A stretch of DNA of 64,000 nt, taken from NCBI GenBank assembly GCA_019137255.1, contig WPDH01000049.1:1-64000 (forward strand). The letters are read 5' to 3'. Each line of letters opens with the position of its first letter. The first letter of the stretch is position 1. The position numbers and the translations under genes were made by a program. The DNA comes from Corinectria fuckeliana. Taxonomy: Eukaryota > Ascomycota > Sordariomycetes > Hypocreales > Nectriaceae. The notes beneath the pieces were generated by a model, which did no database searches, was not told the origin of the DNA, and saw only the letters and a list, made by a program, of their open reading frames with translations. Shown here piece after piece: positions 30,499 to 41,626 of the stretch.

Positions 30499-30810
30499 GA
30501 ACGATGTTATGAATACCATGTGCGGGGGCTGGTGGAGAGGTGTTGAACGGAAACGGCTGTCTTTCGGAACATGGCACTGTAGCATGTTGGCTTTTCAGCA
30601 GTGTATTGCTTTCTGTATAGAAGAAACTCATGATTACCAAGTGTCTGCAGACGTCACAATCTCTTGGTTGAGTGCTGATGCTTCAGAGCTGGGCACGAAC
30701 CTATCTACCCCGCGACGCCACTAGTAGTAGGTGGAGCATTGTGCCTGGATACTGCATCTCACAAACCGTTGGCCAGCGGAGCTCTAGACTTCACTCGTAT
30801 CCTACCATCC
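30499..30810 (+). other. Intergenic between ADA2 and the rhodanese-like gene
   Basis: This is a short tandem-orientation gap holding the ADA2 3' flank and the next promoter. No distinct element was seen apart from a CTAGTAGTAGG motif near 30,720. Confidence 0.5.
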
Positions 30811-31379
30811 ATGCAACTGTTTGCCAGATTCCGCAACGCTGCTCCAAGTCAGCTCCGCACGATGACCACCATTGCGAACCTCCGCTGGGTGACGGCCAAG
30901 TCGCTCTCGGAAAAGATCCTTGATGAGCGGGAAGCCGAGGATCCAACATTTGCCATCATCGACGTCCGAGACAACGGTAAGTCTTGCGGCCACATTTCCG
31001 TCATATGCCAAGCCCCCCTTTCAGCCTAATTTCTTAACCCTGGCTTTCGACAGACTACATCGGCGGGCACATCAAAGGCTCCACCAACATCCCCGCGCAC
31101 ACGCTGGACGCCATGATGGCGACGCTGGTGCGCAAGCTCAAGGACAAGAAGACGGTGGTGTTCCACTGCGCGCTGAGCCAGCAGCGCGGGCCCAGCGCCG
31201 CCCTCAAGTACCTGCGCGAGCGGGACGGGCTGCTGCGCGCCATGGGCGAGGACGCCAGGGGCGAGGAGGGCCAGGAGGTGGTGGTGCTGGATCGTGGGTT
31301 CCAGGGCTGGCAGGAGGTGTACGGGAAGGACGAGAGGCTGACGGAAGGCTATCGGAAAGAGTTGTGGGAGGATTACTAG
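30811..31379 (+). CDS. Cdc25/rhodanese-type phosphatase or arsenate reductase
   Basis: This single-domain rhodanese is of the Cdc25-like class (yeast Ych1/Acr2, fission yeast Ibp1 type). The exons are 30,811-30,976 and 31,054-31,379, giving 163 residues. The domain runs from FAIIDVRD through DYIGGHIKGSTNIP to the active-site loop HCALSQQRGPSA. This is a C-x5-R loop with Cys94 and Arg100, the phosphatase or arsenate-reductase type and longer than the sulfurtransferase loop. The final GFQGW is also typical. A second in-frame ATG at 30,862 would give 146 residues; the extra N-terminus is basic and could be a mitochondrial presequence. The exact substrate is undecided. Exon 2 is strikingly GC-rich compared with exon 1. 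Confidence 0.85.
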
Positions 31380-31896
31380 TAGTAAGGGGTTGAGGGTTTA
31401 GTGCGAGGAGTTGGGGAAGGGTTATAGGATCACTGGTTGCTTGTAGCCATGTGAGGAACCTAGTTCATGAGCCGTTTGAAAACCAACTTGGAGTCTCTGT
31501 GAGCATTGTGTACAACTAGTACCTAACAACGATCACTCAAGCTCGTGGCTGTAAAGGTGGTAGAGTCGGGTAGGTCCAATACTCTCAACCAAGGCGGTTC
31601 CACCAACCTTCTATGAATCAAGAGCGTCTCTGCACTTTCCGAACCAACTCTGTAGATCGAGAAGGAAGGGTTTCTACGGTAATATCGTCGCTAGCCAACT
31701 GCACTCTTCGCAGACCTTGGTCAAACTGTAAACACGTATCGGATGCATTCATCTCCCAAAGGTCCTCGATATCCTTCAAACCAACTACAAATTCACCAAC
31801 GTTCAATCTTATACGATCTTTGGGAATAACGACTATCCAACACGCCAACCCATCAACCCGTCATATTTCAACCTCATCCACTACAACCCTTTCGCC
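31380..31896 (+). other. Intergenic, no gene seen
   Basis: The stretch holds the 3' flank of the rhodanese-like gene and the promoter of the next frame. Short frames here have no support. Confidence 0.5.
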
Positions 31897-32466
31897 ATGG
31901 CGCCCTCCTGGATCACTCGGCCTGCCAATCCTATTTTTACGTGTTGGAATGACCCAAGCTTCGCGACCTTCCTCGCCGTCTGCAGCGTTCTCCTGATAGG
32001 GTTGAATCTCGAATATGCAAACAAGCTCTACCACAAGCTCTGCGTCTTGCTTGAGGCAAGCTTCCTACGAGCTTGCCAGTCCCTCTACAATGCGATCAAG
32101 CGCTACCGCATGCCGAAAAAAGACTCAGAGATCGCAAGACGGTATGGGATGCTTGGTCGGCCCGCAGCAAAGGACATCGAGTCTGGAGACGCCAAGTTGG
32201 AGAGACAGGCTTTCTCCCAGCCCAAGAGCACATATTTCACCGGGGGCTCGATGTTTGCTGAGCTGCAGTCCTACGGAGCGGCACACACACGGGATCACGG
32301 CATGAGAGAACGCAATACGGCATGCTATGATGCCCGCCCACATAATCGCACAGGCCCAAATGCCCGTGAGAGCAAGGTGAAAATGAACAGCGGTATATTT
32401 ACAACCTTGCCAGTTCTCGTTGAAGGGGAGCACACCTGCTATGTGATCGAGGCAAAGACTGCTTAG
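31897..32466 (+). CDS. Hypothetical small membrane protein
   Basis: I do not recognise this 189-residue product. It starts with a clear ATG in a good context (CGCCATGG). A single hydrophobic segment lies at about 22-40 (FATFLAVCSVLLIGL), followed by a basic helix-prone stretch with Lys/Arg (IKRYRMPKK) and a polar, probably disordered C-terminal half. This would suit a single-pass or tail-exposed membrane protein. There is no signal-peptide cleavage site I would trust. The frame has no intron and regular codon use, and its CT-rich leader resembles that of neighbouring genes. It could be lineage-specific. Confidence 0.5.
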   Translation: MAPSWITRPANPIFTCWNDPSFATFLAVCSVLLIGLNLEYANKLYHKLCVLLEASFLRACQSLYNAIKRYRMPKKDSEIARRYGMLGRPAAKDIESGDAKLERQAFSQPKSTYFTGGSMFAELQSYGAAHTRDHGMRERNTACYDARPHNRTGPNARESKVKMNSGIFTTLPVLVEGEHTCYVIEAKTA

Positions 32467-33130
32467 TCTGGGGATGTTTTGGCGGAATGGAAGCTAATAT
32501 CGAGGCGATTTTGGGGAAAAGAAGCGATTGATTGTAGCATTACACCTAGAAAGCGAAGCAGAGTAAGACGATTTCGGATTTTAGCGACCATGAGCAATAA
32601 TGACAATCCTGGCAATTATGCTACCCTGGAGCGTTGACTGGAGCAAGGACCCCTTGTTGTGACGTTTTAGGTATGACGCAATAGCTGCAAACAGGTGGCC
32701 CGGTGACGGCCGAGCAGAGGCTAGGTACAATCCGGCTGACCATCGGTGGCCTCTACACTGGGCAGCATTGGCATTTTAACGCTGAGTGTTGGGCGGGACT
32801 CTACTAGTAGTAGGCTGTCATTGGACTAGGTACCTTACCTTAGTGGATTGCTCGCCGGCCGCGGCTTCAATTTGGTCGCAATCAATTCGACGCCTTGTTT
32901 CCCTCCTCCACCGGCTTCCATTGTTACCGCTCTCTACTGTGTTTGGAAGAAAAAAAAGCAATCACAGGGATATCGTTAGTGTCCATTATCTCCAGTTCAT
33001 AAGTCGCTTGGCTCGCTGCTCGTCGTGCGCTTTCTTTCTTTCCCTTGCATCTTACACCTTGCAGCGTCATCTGCCCCCACCAACGCACACAGATTACAAC
33101 AACCCCGCCGACAAGCAGAGCTTCGCAGAC
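32467..33130 (+). other. Intergenic, promoter of the HD-domain gene
   Basis: No gene is supported. An overlapping frame from 32,786 runs into the HD gene leader in another frame and has no domain. The last 200 bases have the CT-rich look of a 5' leader. Confidence 0.5.
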
Positions 33131-34043
33131 ATGGGTTCGCAGCCAGCACAGGGCCAGGATGAGGATAGAGACATCGCCAGTACGTTGGAAAGGATGCGTG
33201 CCTCTGGCTAGATGGCTGACAGTGCTGCAGATCTGGGCTTCACGCCCGTAGTCAACATCGATGACCCGTGGACCGCCGAGAAGGCGATCCAGGAGGTGCC
33301 TGGAGGCGCGCCCGAAGAGGGATCGTCTTCCCCTCTGGCCTTCTTCCACATGCTCGAGCGACTCAAGACGACGAAGCGCGAAGGATGGCGGCGGTTCGGA
33401 ATCACCAGGTGAGGGCGAAGTGCACTACGGGAGAATGCGACGGTGCTGATACAAAGTGTCGGACAGGGGGGAGTCCATCGCCGACCACATGTACCGCATG
33501 TCGATGATTTCGATGTTTGCCCCGCCGGCGCTGGCCCCGAAGCTCGACCTTCCCAAGTGCATGAAGATGTGCCTGATCCACGACGTTGCCGAGCTGCTGG
33601 TGGGCGACATCACGCCCGTGGACGGGGTGCCCAAGCCCGAGAAGAGCCGGCGCGAGGCGGACACGATGGACTTCCTGACGAACAACCTGCTGCGCAACGT
33701 GGCGGGGGGCGCGACGGGCGCGGACATCCGGGCCATCTGGCAGGAGTACGAGGATTCGGAAACGCTGGACAGCCACTTCGTGCACGACGTCGACAAGATG
33801 GAGCTGCTGCTGCAGATGGTGGAGTACGAGAAGCGCGGGCAGGGCCAGCTGGACCTGGGCGAGTTCGCGTACGTGGCGACCAAGATGACGCTGCCGGAGA
33901 TGAAGGCTTGGGGACAGGAGGTGCTCAAGGAGCGCGAGGAGGTCTGGGGCGCCAAGGAGCATGTCCACGGGGAGCATGGCGTCGAGGGGGGTGTCAAGGT
34001 AGATCTTCGAGGCCAGCAGGATGACTATTACTCGAAGGATTGA
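33131..34043 (+). CDS. HD-domain 5'-deoxynucleotidase (HDDC2/YfbR-like)
   Basis: This metal-dependent phosphohydrolase is predicted to act on deoxynucleoside 5'-monophosphates, as do human HDDC2 and yeast Ygk1. The exons are 33,131-33,179, 33,231-33,408 and 33,467-34,043, giving 267 residues. Donors GTACGT and GTGAGG and acceptors GCAG and ACAG are standard, and all joins stay in frame. The metal ligands are visible: His83 in ESIADHMYRM, the HD pair His114-Asp115 in CLIHDVAE, and a later Asp in HDVDKMELLLQ. The conserved VGDITP follows the HD pair. The C-terminal tail (GEHGVEGG) is low-complexity. It looks intact and housekeeping. Confidence 0.9.
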
Positions 34044-35399
34044 ACTGGATTCTGCACGACGGGTCTTTACAACGACATTTGAGCTAGACGACGGTATCTT
34101 CTGATGGGGGGGACGGCGGCGCCTATAGATTGGAGCGAGGGCGATTCACCTATTCTTTGGAATCCGGGGAGTGTCTACAGAATGGAGAAACATGATTGAT
34201 GAATGAACAGAGGAGTTTGACTAGTTCAAATTGCTTTAGTTGCGACAGGAATGTAATCGAAATGAAGAAGTAGGTGAAGGTGAAAGTCAGCCGTCCACAC
34301 GGAAATATGCTGACGGATTGAATAGTAGCCGGCAAAATGGAAGTACTTAATTACAACATGTTTGATTGACGATATTTGCGTCTACTTTGCCCTGTACACG
34401 TACACACCGTGCAGTGTAATTACAACCACGGTATCATGCAGGGTATTGTCGCGGTTTTCATGAGATGAGATCATAAGCCGATATTGCCCCTCTATTGTTT
34501 GTTGCTCGCGAGCCCATCGCCCAGAGCAACCACGGCATCCCTTTATGGCGGGCAAAAAAAACACGGACCAGAAAAAAAAACAATCAGCTGCAGGTGCTTA
34601 GTTACAGCAGGCGAACCACTGAACCCTGACGATCAAGTGGGCCGTCTCCCCAACCAAAGCTGTAGCGAGGCTGGCATCGGACGGGCAGCGGTGAGCAGGC
34701 AAGCCCCTAGTAGTTAGTGCAGTACTACGTAGTAGGTAATTATTCGGTCGGTGGGTACGTAGTAACTTTATATGGTTAGTAGTATTCTGAGTCCGAAGCT
34801 TGGATGGAGGTCTTTGTTGGCTTTCCATCGACCCCCTTGCTCCTGTTGGTCTACTTCTCTCCACTTCATCAACCACAGCTGCGAACGACGACGACGACGA
34901 AGGCAATTCGACTGCAGGATTGTCGCGGAGAATACTTGGGCCAATCATCAGCCCATTACACAGCCGCCTTGTCGCAGTAACTGCCCAGACTACCTAGGTT
35001 CTCAGCCCGCCGGGTAGAGTGTCACTGATTTGCGCCAACCGTCAACAGGCAACACTCGGTAACCACCAACCGTTGCCGCCACCACCACCTCGCTGAACGT
35101 TCACTCACGCGCACACGCTTCCCGCACGCGCACTCGCGCTACCAAGCCATTTCCATCGTCCGAGTCACGAGGCGACAAAGACCCATCGTCCGCCGAGCCT
35201 CCATAAGCTACCCCGTTGGTCTGGCTCCTGTCGCCAAATATCAGATTAGACGTCAGCGATCAACAATACCCCGGACCCGTCTGGATCGCGAGCCTGGAGA
35301 TGTGTCTCGGCTGCCGCTGATCTCTCCACAGCGCGCATTCCGATCCGTTTTCCTCATCGCCGCGAGCCGTCAGGCCTTCGCATTCCCGCGTCGCCCGCC
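34044..35399 (+). other. Intergenic, about 1.4 kb, no gene seen
   Basis: The stretch holds the 3' flank of the HD gene, short A-rich runs near 34,550-34,580, and a long leader before the next gene. The final 350 bases are C-rich and pyrimidine-rich like other leaders here. Confidence 0.5.
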
Positions 35400-36848
35400 A
35401 TGACGGTCCCTTCGCACTTCCACATGCCCGGAGCCTTCCACGCCGAAGGCGTCCATCCTGGCCTGTTCCGCCCGCCCATTTCGCCCAGCTCCAGCGCGAG
35501 CTATGGTTACGCCGCCCCGCGCGCCACCGCTTCCGTTGTCGACTCCCACACGAAGCGCAAGCGGCATCGCCATGAGATTTCGCGCTCCCAGGAGATGCCC
35601 GTCGACGACGACTTGATGGGCAACGGCTACTTCACCACCCCCGCCGCGCACGGCAGGCACCAGGATCGACACTACCACCTCGCTGGCCAGCTCGGCACCC
35701 CGAATGGCGGGCCCGTCGAGAGCAGCCTCTTGGACGAGAGCATGTACTCGGATACCGACTATCGCAGAGCTCTCGGATCGAAACGGACCTGCGATGAGAT
35801 GGACCGCAGCATGGACGGCTCCACGGCGCTCTTCGCCCTGCCTCCCCAGCCCATGCCCTCGCAAGGATGGGGGAGCTTCGCGGTTTCGACCCTCGGCGGC
35901 GTCGTCGGCAAGATGTGGGAGTTTTGCAAGGCTGGCGCGTTTCGGGGCTTCCAGGCTGGCGGAGGTAGGGCCTTCCGGGTGACGGCCGAAGGAGTCCGGG
36001 AGATACACTCGCTGCACGAGAGTTCGGTCGATGGCCATCATATTCCAGGGCGGTTCCCTCAGATGGATTCTCAGCCCGAGCCTATCGAGGAGCGCATTGA
36101 CAGTGGTGCTTCTACGCCGACAGGCCCGGCTGCGAAACGCAGACATACCGATCACCGAGACGATTTAGGCCGCAACTGGGTCATTGTCGGGGATTCGAAT
36201 TCAAGCCTCCAAGCGAAGACTCCCCAGCGCCGTCCGCACCGACCAGCTCCGCGATGTCGGAATAGCGGTCCATCTATGGCGACAGGTCGACGCATCAACA
36301 CCCCGGCCTCCCGGGCCTCAACCCCGACCCCTCGAGCCTCAACCCCGGCATCTCGTCTCTCTTCGACCCCAACAGCTCGCGTCCCGACCCCAACCCCTAG
36401 CCAGCGGCGACCTGCGGCAAGCCGCCCATCTAGCCGTCTCTCCTACGCACCCTCGCCTTCCCTCCCCTCTAGTCGCCCCGCCTCGACCGCTTCGACCGCT
36501 TCGTTCGCCTCGTTCGCCTCTGCGCGCTCCCCCTCACCCACCAAAATTCCTCAGCCTTCCCACTCACAACGTCGGAACTCGGTGGCTCCGACCCCAAGCC
36601 CAGTCGTTCACGGGCACCGTCGCTCGCACAGCAACGCCTCCACGGCCTCGAATCGTGGGTTGGTCACCGCAAGCCCGCGCCTCACCTCCGAAGCCAAACA
36701 CCTCGCCGCTCGCCGCAAGATGGAGGAGCGGGAGGCTGATGTGCGCATTTCGGCCTTTAACAAACAGTTGCAGGACATGATCCGCCAAGGGAAAGAGGCG
36801 TTGGGCACGACGATAGAGGTAGATGGAAACTGGGAGGAAGACGACTGA
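35400..36848 (+). CDS. Conserved-looking disordered Ser/Pro-rich protein
   Basis: The function of this intronless 482-residue protein is not recognised. A segment near 155-200 (GWGSFAVSTLGGVVGKMWEFCKAGAFRGFQAGGG) is the only part that looks folded, and probably forms an amphipathic helix. A WVIVGD motif lies near 261. Residues 290-430 are a Ser/Thr/Pro/Ala-rich disordered region with repeated STPTP and ASTAS units, dense in possible SP/TP phosphosites. The last 60 residues form a charged helix (KMEEREADVRISAFNKQLQDMI). A basic KRKRHRH cluster near 52 suggests nuclear targeting. Such proteins occur as single genes in Sordariomycetes; that statement is from memory. The start is the first ATG. 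Confidence 0.8.
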   Translation: MTVPSHFHMPGAFHAEGVHPGLFRPPISPSSSASYGYAAPRATASVVDSHTKRKRHRHEISRSQEMPVDDDLMGNGYFTTPAAHGRHQDRHYHLAGQLGTPNGGPVESSLLDESMYSDTDYRRALGSKRTCDEMDRSMDGSTALFALPPQPMPSQGWGSFAVSTLGGVVGKMWEFCKAGAFRGFQAGGGRAFRVTAEGVREIHSLHESSVDGHHIPGRFPQMDSQPEPIEERIDSGASTPTGPAAKRRHTDHRDDLGRNWVIVGDSNSSLQAKTPQRRPHRPAPRCRNSGPSMATGRRINTPASRASTPTPRASTPASRLSSTPTARVPTPTPSQRRPAASRPSSRLSYAPSPSLPSSRPASTASTASFASFASARSPSPTKIPQPSHSQRRNSVAPTPSPVVHGHRRSHSNASTASNRGLVTASPRLTSEAKHLAARRKMEEREADVRISAFNKQLQDMIRQGKEALGTTIEVDGNWEEDD

Positions 36849-38476
36849 TTTTTCCTACCAGTCTTCGGATCCCCGGTGCCTTCCCCTCTTCTCTTCGTCC
36901 CACTGATACCCTCTTTTTTGTTATATATGGTTCTTTATTACTTGCTACTTGGACAGCACCATGGCTATGGGATGACTAGTGAGTACTTGGCGGAGGAGTT
37001 TATGGATTTCATTTCTCGTGGAGTTCGGGTGGGGATCGATATCAACCGGTGGTTCGGTGGTCACCTTTACTTGAGTTCCATATCCATCACGGGATGATAT
37101 ATCGTGTCCGACACTTGCGTACTTTGACAATCTATATATGAAACCTTCTGAATCAATATCGCTCTCTTTACTTGCTCGTTCGTGCAATTGAGTATGTCGC
37201 GACCATCGAGGGCCCGTTAAATATACCGTTTTAGAGAGACGGTCCAAAGAAACATGACCTCGACTCCCCGCAATCATATGAGAATGGCCACAATATTTCC
37301 AAGTCATAACACCTCACATACTGTCACCTCCGATATAAATACTCTGTCTCCAAAACGGCCGTGCCAGGCACATCGAGCTAGACTCGTAATCCTATGACGT
37401 ACGTTGAGCTAGCACAACCCCTGGTCAAGCGATCTCGGGTGGTCGCATGAGCACGAACGCCCCTGGGACTCTTGGCTTGGGGGGGGGGAAGCGGAAGTCG
37501 GCAGTCATGCCGACGCCGTGTCGGCGTGGTAGCGGTTTGGCCTCCTTCTCTCTGATGGTGCAATTACAATGGGTTCCGTGGGAAATTCTCGGACTGGGTT
37601 GCCGATAGCGATTGCTTGATGCTGGCTTTTGAGAGGTTGACGGTGGTGGGAGGTACTGTGGGATGGCAGTCCGAGCATTTCATACATTCTGGGCTGGTCG
37701 GGATTTTACGATCAATAAAGCAAGCACCCGAGGAACTGGGACTTTAGCATGTCTGATCTAGATGGCTCTAGTTCGAACACTGGGCAAGCGGACTGGCACT
37801 GGCGCTGAAGCGGGATGGATATCGATCGCCCGCTAAAGTGGAATTAGCCGGGGATCAGTCAATCAATATTCGGCGCGACCGACGGTCCGCGACCATGGAG
37901 AACATGCCCGAGGTTTAGTGGAGCGACGTTTGTCGGTCCCTCGAGGTCGGGATTCTCTGGCTGCCGCTTTGACTTCGTTGACGTGTAAGTAAGAGTAGAC
38001 ATCGAGAGATAAGATGCAGGCGCGCCGAGCCTCGACGGTAATGCGGAGGACTGGGAACTTGAACTTCAGATGAAGTGACTGTTGAATGAACCGAGACAAT
38101 CAAGTCGACCCGTTTACATGATTGCCTTCCTTGCTAAGAATGACTAACACTTGGCACCGTCTTCACAAGCGGATAATGCTCCAACCCCCGACGAGCCGAC
38201 ATCCGGTCGCAGAAGCCTCCCACTCCCCACAGCGCCGAACCCACATGGGACCGACATCCGAGATCTCGGCGGCCGGTGCAAGATGCAAGATGCAACGAGC
38301 CGGAAGGCAAAAAGCGAGTGCCACTCGCTCTCCTTCTCCCGCCGCGGGTATCCACCTCGGGATCAGTCCATCGAGGATGCGAATTCCAACCTCGCTCCTC
38401 ATTAATGCCTTGTTCTACCTAACGAGGACAAACCGCCTCTACTCTCCTCCTCCTTCTCCTCCTCCTGCTGCCCTCG
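36849..38476. other. Intergenic, about 1.6 kb
   Basis: This is the 3' flank of the disordered-protein gene and the promoter of a Zn2Cys6 gene. I see no supported gene or RNA. A poly-G run lies near 37,480, and TCCTCC triplet runs lie just before the next start (38,440-38,470). Confidence 0.5.
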
Positions 38477-40853
38477 ATGAATAGAGAGACGACGTCGACA
38501 ATGGCCAAGACTGACAAGGCTGCTTCATCCTCGGCGTCTCCGTCGCCCTCGGCGGCTGCGGCCCGGCGTTCGGGCGGTCGCGCCTGCAAGGCCCGGTCGC
38601 TGGCCTGCCGCGAGTGTCGCGATCGCAAGATCCGCTGCGACGGCGGACGCCCCGTCTGCGACTCGTGCTGTCGCCGCGGCTTGAGCGCCGGCCAGTGCGT
38701 GTATCCCGAGATCGAGCACGAGGGCTCGATTGCTTCTTCGAGAAGGTGAGTGCGCGACGCCGGAGCACCGGTGTAAGTGGACGAGGACCCGAGAACTGAC
38801 CATGGCCGTGTTGTAGCTATATCCGCGTCCTGCAGAAACGCGTGCAGGAACTTGAATCCAGGGAGCAGCAACTAGTAAGTTCAGACGGTTGCTCAGTGGT
38901 GTTTAATGCTTATCGTCTCAATTAGGCGCTGGCGGCGAGGAACCACAACTTGATCGCCTCATCGCCCTCCCAGGATGACGCCTGGGCAAAGCCCCTCGAC
39001 TCTCCAGGGCTTGTGCCGCTGCTACCAAAACACACCAAGCCTGTGGACCATGTTGTTCCACCAACCCAGGCAGAAATGCATGCTTTTACAGGCGGAAGCG
39101 GCTCGCTGCCGATGACCCATGAACCGTCCAACTACTACTCGCAGCCCTCGGCTCAAATGGGCACCAGCCCGCCCCTGACCGACGACCTCGAGGATGTCTC
39201 CCCGATCAAGTCGTCGTTTGGCTCGTACTCGACCAACATCAAGGCCGCCCTCATGCTGGAGAAGATAGCGCTGCCGCCGCCGGAGCTGATGGACGACCTG
39301 CTGGGCGAGTACTTCGACCTGGACTGGATCTCGATGCCGGTAGTCCATCGCCAGTCATTCACCCAACGATATCACCGTCTAATCGCCGTATCAAACTCGC
39401 GCTATCGCCGGGACATCCCCCTCGCGGAGGCGACGGAACTGGCGACGACCTTCTGCCTTCTCTTAGGAATGCTGGCCGTCGGACAGCTTTCGAAACCCGG
39501 ACACGGAAGCCTGATGACGACCGAGGCTTCTGTTGCAACCGACTTCCACCAGCAAGCAAGAGCGCTGCTTCTCTCCGACCTCGTCTCGGCGCCGTCACTC
39601 CCCATTGTCCAGGCCTTGATCATCCACGCTCGCTTCCTCCGCCGGAGCGGATCGTCCCAGGAGAGCTGGGTCTTGACGGGCCTGGCGCACCGGCTCGCCG
39701 AGGGGCTCTTGCTGCACCTCGACCTCCCCGTCAACAGCTCGGCTGAACGTGAGGAACGCAGGAGGACGTGGTGCTCTTGCGTATTGCTAATCCGCATGCA
39801 GAGCGTGGCTCACGGTGGCGAATCAACGATAATCAGCCCCAGCTTTGGAATTCTCCCAGCCGAAGTGGACGATGAGCAGCTGGAGACTAATGCACACCAA
39901 TTTGAGAGGGGTCAGTCACCGGATGCCCCGTCTTGGATTTCTTTCTTTGTGCACACGCTCAAGCTCTCCGATGCCGTGTGGCAGCCAATCCAGCAATTCT
40001 ACTTTGACAGCCGGAACCAGCTTGAGAAGGAAGACTCGATAACTGATGTTCTCAGCACAACCCTAAGGCTCGACGAGGAGCTCCAGGACTGGCACAGTTC
40101 ATTGCCTAAGCACCTCCACGTTGACTCTATCTGCCCACCAGGCCAGATGGGTCTGCGGCGCCAGGCGCTACTTCTGCACGCCCGGTATCTGGAAACGAGG
40201 GCGCTTTTGTCTCGGGCAACGATTATGAGACTTGCACAGACACACACTGGTAAACCACTCACAGCCATGTCGAAGTCCCTACTTGGAGGCGTCATTGATG
40301 CCTGCTGTACCGCCAGTATCGAGTTAATGGATCTCATCAGCCGGGAGAATGAACTTCTGGTGCTCGCAGGCGTCCCTAATAGCCACGTCGTAATCTGTGA
40401 GTATTCCAGTCTAGATCCAGTATCCGGCTCCCCAACCTAACTGAAACAGCCCTCTGCGTCATTGGAATGACGCTTAGCATGCTTCTAAAGTTACCCGTCT
40501 TCAGCGACCTCATCCGAACTCCGACGGTTTACGCCGACGATACTCGCCGATGCCTATCTCTATCCAAGCAGTTTTACACCTCCCGCCACCAGTTAGCCGA
40601 GAAATACATCCAAGTCTTTGAGACCGCCGTGCAGCCCCAGCCTCATCTTACGGCATCTCCTGGTCTGGTGGACCCGGCCCTGGAGGCGACGGCTCTGCCG
40701 ACTCTGCCTGGCGACAGGGGGGAACCAACGAGCAATGCCGCTGAGACGGGCGTCGTGGAGATGGAGATGTTGGATGCCTGGTATCTGGGACGGCCGGGCC
40801 TCGTAGGGAGTACTGGAGGGTTTTCCATCAGTGAGATTGTCTCTCTGTGGTGA
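38477..40853 (+). CDS. Zn2Cys6 transcription factor with fungal regulatory domain
   Basis: The exons are 38,477-38,745, 38,817-38,874, 38,926-40,396 and 40,450-40,853, all in phase, giving 733 residues. The binuclear zinc cluster has Cys44, Cys47, Cys54, Cys61, Cys64 and Cys74 (ACRECRDRKIRCDGG). A short exon encodes the linker coiled coil YIRVLQKRVQELES. The middle regulatory domain follows, with LLGEYFDLDWISMPVVHRQSF near 215 and GLAHRLAEGLLLHLDL-type text that positions DNA-bound dimers in this family. It ends in SISEIVSLW at a TGA. A second in-frame ATG at codon 9 is possible. Target genes cannot be inferred; neither neighbour forms a pathway with it. It is intact, unlike the cluster gene at 12-14 kb. 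Confidence 0.88.
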
Positions 40854-41626
40854 GTCCAGCCAGACACTGGGGAACGAAAATTACCCCAGATCGTCAATCA
40901 ATTTCCGGACGAATTCACAGGTTATACCTGGGGAAGACGGAGTTTTCCTTGAGGAATTCTGTGGTAGTTGGCGATCATCGGCTGCCTCTCAAGCTGGGGG
41001 GTCGCATACACGACGCCGAGGCGAAGTCGAGTGACCGTGTTGACGGCCGGCCTCACCATCGACCTAACACAGCCAACACAGCCAACACTGCGCAACGGGC
41101 CGAGCGGAATTTGGCAATCAACCCGCCCAATCATTTCAGCGGGCAAGATAAAAACTCGAAACCCGCTGCGGCAGTCCGCCCTGTGGCGCGTGAAAGTCGG
41201 CCTCCTGCATCATCCCTCAGCCTGCTTCTACACCAAACCATCCATTGGCTCATCAATGAGATAGAGCCGCCATCCAAGAGACAGAGTAATGATTCCTCAG
41301 CGATAAAACACTATAGTGGGCCTATTTTCCTGTTATCTCCCCGAGGATTGGTCCAGTCACTCAAACGAACTGCCAGCTGCGCAAACACTAGCCCGTTTTC
41401 TGGCCTGTCACTGTTGGCGCAGGCTGCTATGGCAGGGCTTCTTTTACTTTCTTATCAGGACCAGTGCATGCAGCTTTCCTCAGGCTTACTCACGGTTATA
41501 AAACTCGAACCGCTTTTCCTCCTCCGAAACTCGCATCTTCCTCACTCACCTTCCCTCCCGCACCAGTTGCACCACCAAAAACACCAAGAACTGTAGCACA
41601 CGTCAACAACACGTCCACTCATCATA
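40854..41626 (+). other. Promoter region of the dynamin-like gene
   Basis: This 770-base gap holds no supported gene. ACAGCCAACACAGCCAACACTG near 41,067 is a short direct repeat. A TATA-type box is listed separately. Confidence 0.5.
41497..41503 (+). promoter_or_regulatory. Putative TATA box of the dynamin-like gene
   Basis: TATAAAA lies 124 bases before the start codon in otherwise mixed sequence, followed by a CT-rich stretch suited to transcription initiation. TATA boxes are usual in inducible fungal genes. Confidence 0.45.
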
